Positions 18,827-20,036 of a DNA stretch of 20,036 nt are shown here, in pieces (positions within the stretch are counted from its first letter, which is position 1; the number at the start of each line of letters is the position of its first letter). Below the pieces are notes generated by a model. That model was not told the DNA's origin. It was given only the letters and a program-made list of their open reading frames with translations, and ran no database searches. The stretch covers positions 1 to 20,036 of the forward strand of contig JAYMTF010002021.1 of NCBI GenBank assembly GCA_036897485.1, in the 5' to 3' direction. The position numbers were made by a program, and so were the translations under genes. The DNA comes from Pelargonium nanum. Lineage: Eukaryota; Streptophyta; Magnoliopsida; Geraniales; Geraniaceae.

Positions 18827-18887
18827 TTAACTTTTTGCGGGTGGCTCGATAGAAGCCCATACCCAATTTTAACTTTTTGCGGGTGGC
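18827..18887. repeat. Internal 19-bp direct repeat of the TRIM
   Basis: TTAACTTTTTGCGGGTGGC occurs at 18827-18845 and again, identical, at 18869-18887, a 42-bp period inside the non-coding interior of the element. Confidence 0.9.
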
Positions 18888-18972
18888 CCGAAGGATAGAT
18901 TAAGAGTTACAGAGAAGGCCCAAAGAAATTATACAAATTTTGGGGGTGTCAAGAATTGAACCTGTGACCTCA

Positions 18973-18985
18973 GGCTCTGATACCA
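18973..18985 (-). other. TRIM primer-binding site (tRNA-iMet)
   Basis: TGGTATCAGAGCC on minus complements the 3' end of initiator methionyl tRNA, the usual minus-strand primer of plant LTR elements. It starts directly after the LTR's terminal CA. Further on, GGTTCAATTC resembles a tRNA B box, as is common in this part of plant elements. Confidence 0.88.
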
Positions 18986-19062
18986 TGTTAGAGAACCAAT
19001 TCAACTAAAAACTCAAACTTAGTTGAAGTACTCATTTATTCTTTTAATACTATATTCCAACA
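18986..19062 (-). repeat. TRIM 5' LTR (77 bp)
   Basis: The partner of the LTR at 18714-18793, with the same TG/CA ends and an uninterrupted identical core AGTTGAAGTACTCATTTATT. It lies next to the primer-binding site, which makes it the 5' LTR on the minus strand. Confidence 0.9.
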
Positions 19063-19642
19063 AAAACAAACCCTACTCCTATCAGTCCAAACAGAAAATA
19101 GGATTAGAGTTTCAAACTGAAAATGAAATAGAAGAACATAATGAAGAATCTAAGCAGGAACAAATAGAAAAACTGTTAAGTTTCATAAATAAGCTACACA
19201 TAATGGTTTGAGCTTTCACTACGAAAAGATCAAAACTTTTCGGGCCAACCAAATATATCACAGAGCAATCAAACATAGCACCTCCCAAATAAGGGTAAAA
19301 TGATCATTAGACTGGAAACAATTTTATTAAGAGTAAACTAATCCATTAAAATAATTCAATAATTTATTTTAGTTTGGGCTAAATAAATATTACATGGTGA
19401 TTCGTTTGTGCACTATAATTGATACATCTGCCAAGTGGCGTCTTTCAATTTTTTTATTGGGTGTGCCTTGGGCTTATGGACGGGCAAGAAAATTCATTTG
19501 TGATGCATATGGGTGCAACCGAGCTTATGTGTTTGTCTCGGATTGGATGTGGGATGGGGCGCGTCACATGGTAAGTAGACGAATTACATGGGTGCAACCG
19601 AGCTTTATGTGTTTTGAAGATGTACGACTGCATACGAATTCA
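19063..19642. other. Spacer between TRIM and SINE
   Basis: There is no gene that I can support. It contains a 7-bp-stem hairpin (CGAAAAG/CTTTTCG at 19222-19242) and a spaced 26-bp duplication at 19509-19615. Short ORFs at 19023-19211 and 19394-19669 overlap the TRIM LTR and the SINE tail respectively, and are not credible genes. Confidence 0.5.
19509..19615. repeat. Spaced direct repeat, 26-28 bp
   Basis: ATGGGTGCAACCGAGCTTAT (19509-19528, continuing GTGTTT) recurs at 19588-19615 with one extra T. Unit spacing is 79 bp and the copies are otherwise identical. It does not belong to the TRIM or SINE and has no known identity to me. Confidence 0.85.
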
Positions 19643-19656
19643 TGTTTTCACGCTAT
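19643..19656. repeat. SINE target-site duplication, left copy
   Basis: TGTTTTCACGCTAT, identical to 19804-19817, directly next to the element's oligo(T) (poly(A) on minus). Confidence 0.95.
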
Positions 19657-19803
19657 TTTTTTTTTTTAAAGTTGAGCTACACAATATGGGGTAGCTCTCC
19701 CATTTTAATCCAAACCCCACTCCACCCGACGCAATGGGATTTGAACCCACGACCTCCTATGTGAAGATGTGTGTCTTGACCATTGCGCCACCCCCTAGGG
19801 GGC
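19657..19803 (-). mobile_element. Complete tRNA-derived SINE
   Basis: A 147-bp non-autonomous retroposon on the minus strand. Its 5' head carries a Pol III promoter: A box TGGCGCAATGG (19790-19780) and B box GGTTCAAATCC (19747-19737) at tRNA-like spacing. A short body with TGGAGTGGGGTTTGGATT follows, and the 3' end is a run of about 11 A (T on plus, 19657-19667). Perfect 14-bp target-site duplications flank it on both sides, so both ends are defined. It has no coding capacity, and would need LINE enzymes for movement. The cloverleaf is not intact enough for a working tRNA gene. Confidence 0.93.
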
Positions 19804-19817
19804 TGTTTTCACGCTAT
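19804..19817. repeat. SINE target-site duplication, right copy
   Basis: TGTTTTCACGCTAT, the identical partner of 19643-19656, adjoining the 5' head of the SINE. The lack of differences suggests a rather young insertion. Confidence 0.95.
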
Positions 19818-20036
19818 GAACTTAATATTTTGAAAATTTTGGACTCTTACAAAAATTACTTCGGAAGCTCCCAAATTTCATTTTCTACGCCTTGAAAATC
19901 TTCTCGTAGACATCTATACTTTGAGAAACTGTTTTACGATTTTTGGTTTTCGATTTGGTCTCATTGGACAGCTTTTGAAAAAATAGTTTAATGTAGGGGT
20001 AAATGCACATGCACCCTATTAACTTTGGCCTTAATG
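19818..20036. other. Terminal flank, no gene seen
   Basis: AT-rich sequence without a gene. The last ~45 bases (GGGGTAAATGCACATGCACCC, then TATTAACTTTGG) look like the beginning of a dispersed plant repeat cut by the window edge. Confidence 0.4.

Larger units (their letters stand above)
18714..19062 (-). mobile_element. TRIM (miniature LTR retrotransposon), complete
   Basis: A 349-bp non-autonomous LTR element oriented on the minus strand. LTRs of 77 and 80 bp, each bounded by TG...CA, flank a 192-bp internal region with no coding capacity. The minus-strand order is: 5' LTR 19062-18986; primer-binding site TGGTATCAGAGCC (18985-18973) complementary to initiator tRNA-Met, directly abutting the LTR; internal sequence; purine tract GGATGAGGGGGCG (18806-18794); 3' LTR 18793-18714. 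The flanks AAAAT and AAAAC could be a 5-bp target-site duplication with one change. It must have been mobilised by proteins from another element. All structural hallmarks are visible; the family name is not determined. Confidence 0.9.

Noticed and set aside
19217-19242. CACTA-type transposon end (CACTACGAAAA...)
   Set aside because: Only the first bases match a CACTA terminus, no inverted partner ending in TAGTG with the same inner sequence was found, and the 7-bp hairpin is too short to mean much.
19737-19803. A functional tRNA gene on the minus strand
   Set aside because: A and B boxes are present, but the anticodon and acceptor stems do not pair convincingly, and the A tail and target-site duplications show that it is a SINE.
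1-20036. CRISPR array, operon-like cassette, viral genes or known plant microRNA precursors
   Set aside because: No regularly spaced repeats, no viral domains, and none of the common mature miRNA sequences I checked by eye appear on either strand; a full database search could still find weaker ones.

Overview
The window looks like nuclear DNA from a flowering plant, most likely a eudicot. It is AT-rich between genes, has GT-AG introns, and carries plant-specific families (PMEI-type inhibitors, SAUR) and plant-type small transposable elements. I cannot name the species from the sequence alone.

Layout, left to right. (1) At 1-55 is the truncated end of a Stowaway-like MITE. (2) At 749-3042 (+) is an eight-exon gene for a 245-aa, probably plastid-targeted, charged helical protein of unknown function. 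(3) Between 4700 and 10523 (+) are three single-exon tandem paralogues for secreted PMEI-domain proteins (inhibitors of pectin methylesterase or invertase). Each has a TATA box about 40 bp before its ATG. (4) At 14548-11600 (-) is a six-exon gene for a complete 573-aa HOP/STI1 co-chaperone, with perfect heat-shock elements just upstream. It converges on the third PMEI gene. (5) At 16324-15821 (-) is an intronless SAUR gene, with two TGTCTC auxin-response elements, a TATA box and a 28-bp tandem duplication over its predicted transcription start. (6) From 16.5 kb to the end is gene-poor DNA holding two complete small retroelements: a 349-bp TRIM (two ~80-bp LTRs, tRNA-iMet primer-binding site, polypurine tract) and a 147-bp tRNA-derived SINE with a 14-bp target-site duplication.

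The genes do not form a pathway in the operon sense. The PMEI array acts on cell-wall pectin or extracellular invertase, SAUR acts in auxin-driven expansion growth, and HOP serves Hsp70/Hsp90 folding. From memory, the PMEI-HOP-SAUR order resembles the Arabidopsis chromosome 4 block around HOP3, which would make this an old conserved neighbourhood.

I did not find a convincing new multi-gene system. The items most worth a second look are the TRIM and SINE, a textbook four-tract G-quadruplex motif upstream of the third PMEI gene, the heat-shock elements of HOP, the repeat over the SAUR start site, the mosaic similarity pattern among the PMEI paralogues, and a few short unrecognised ORFs.
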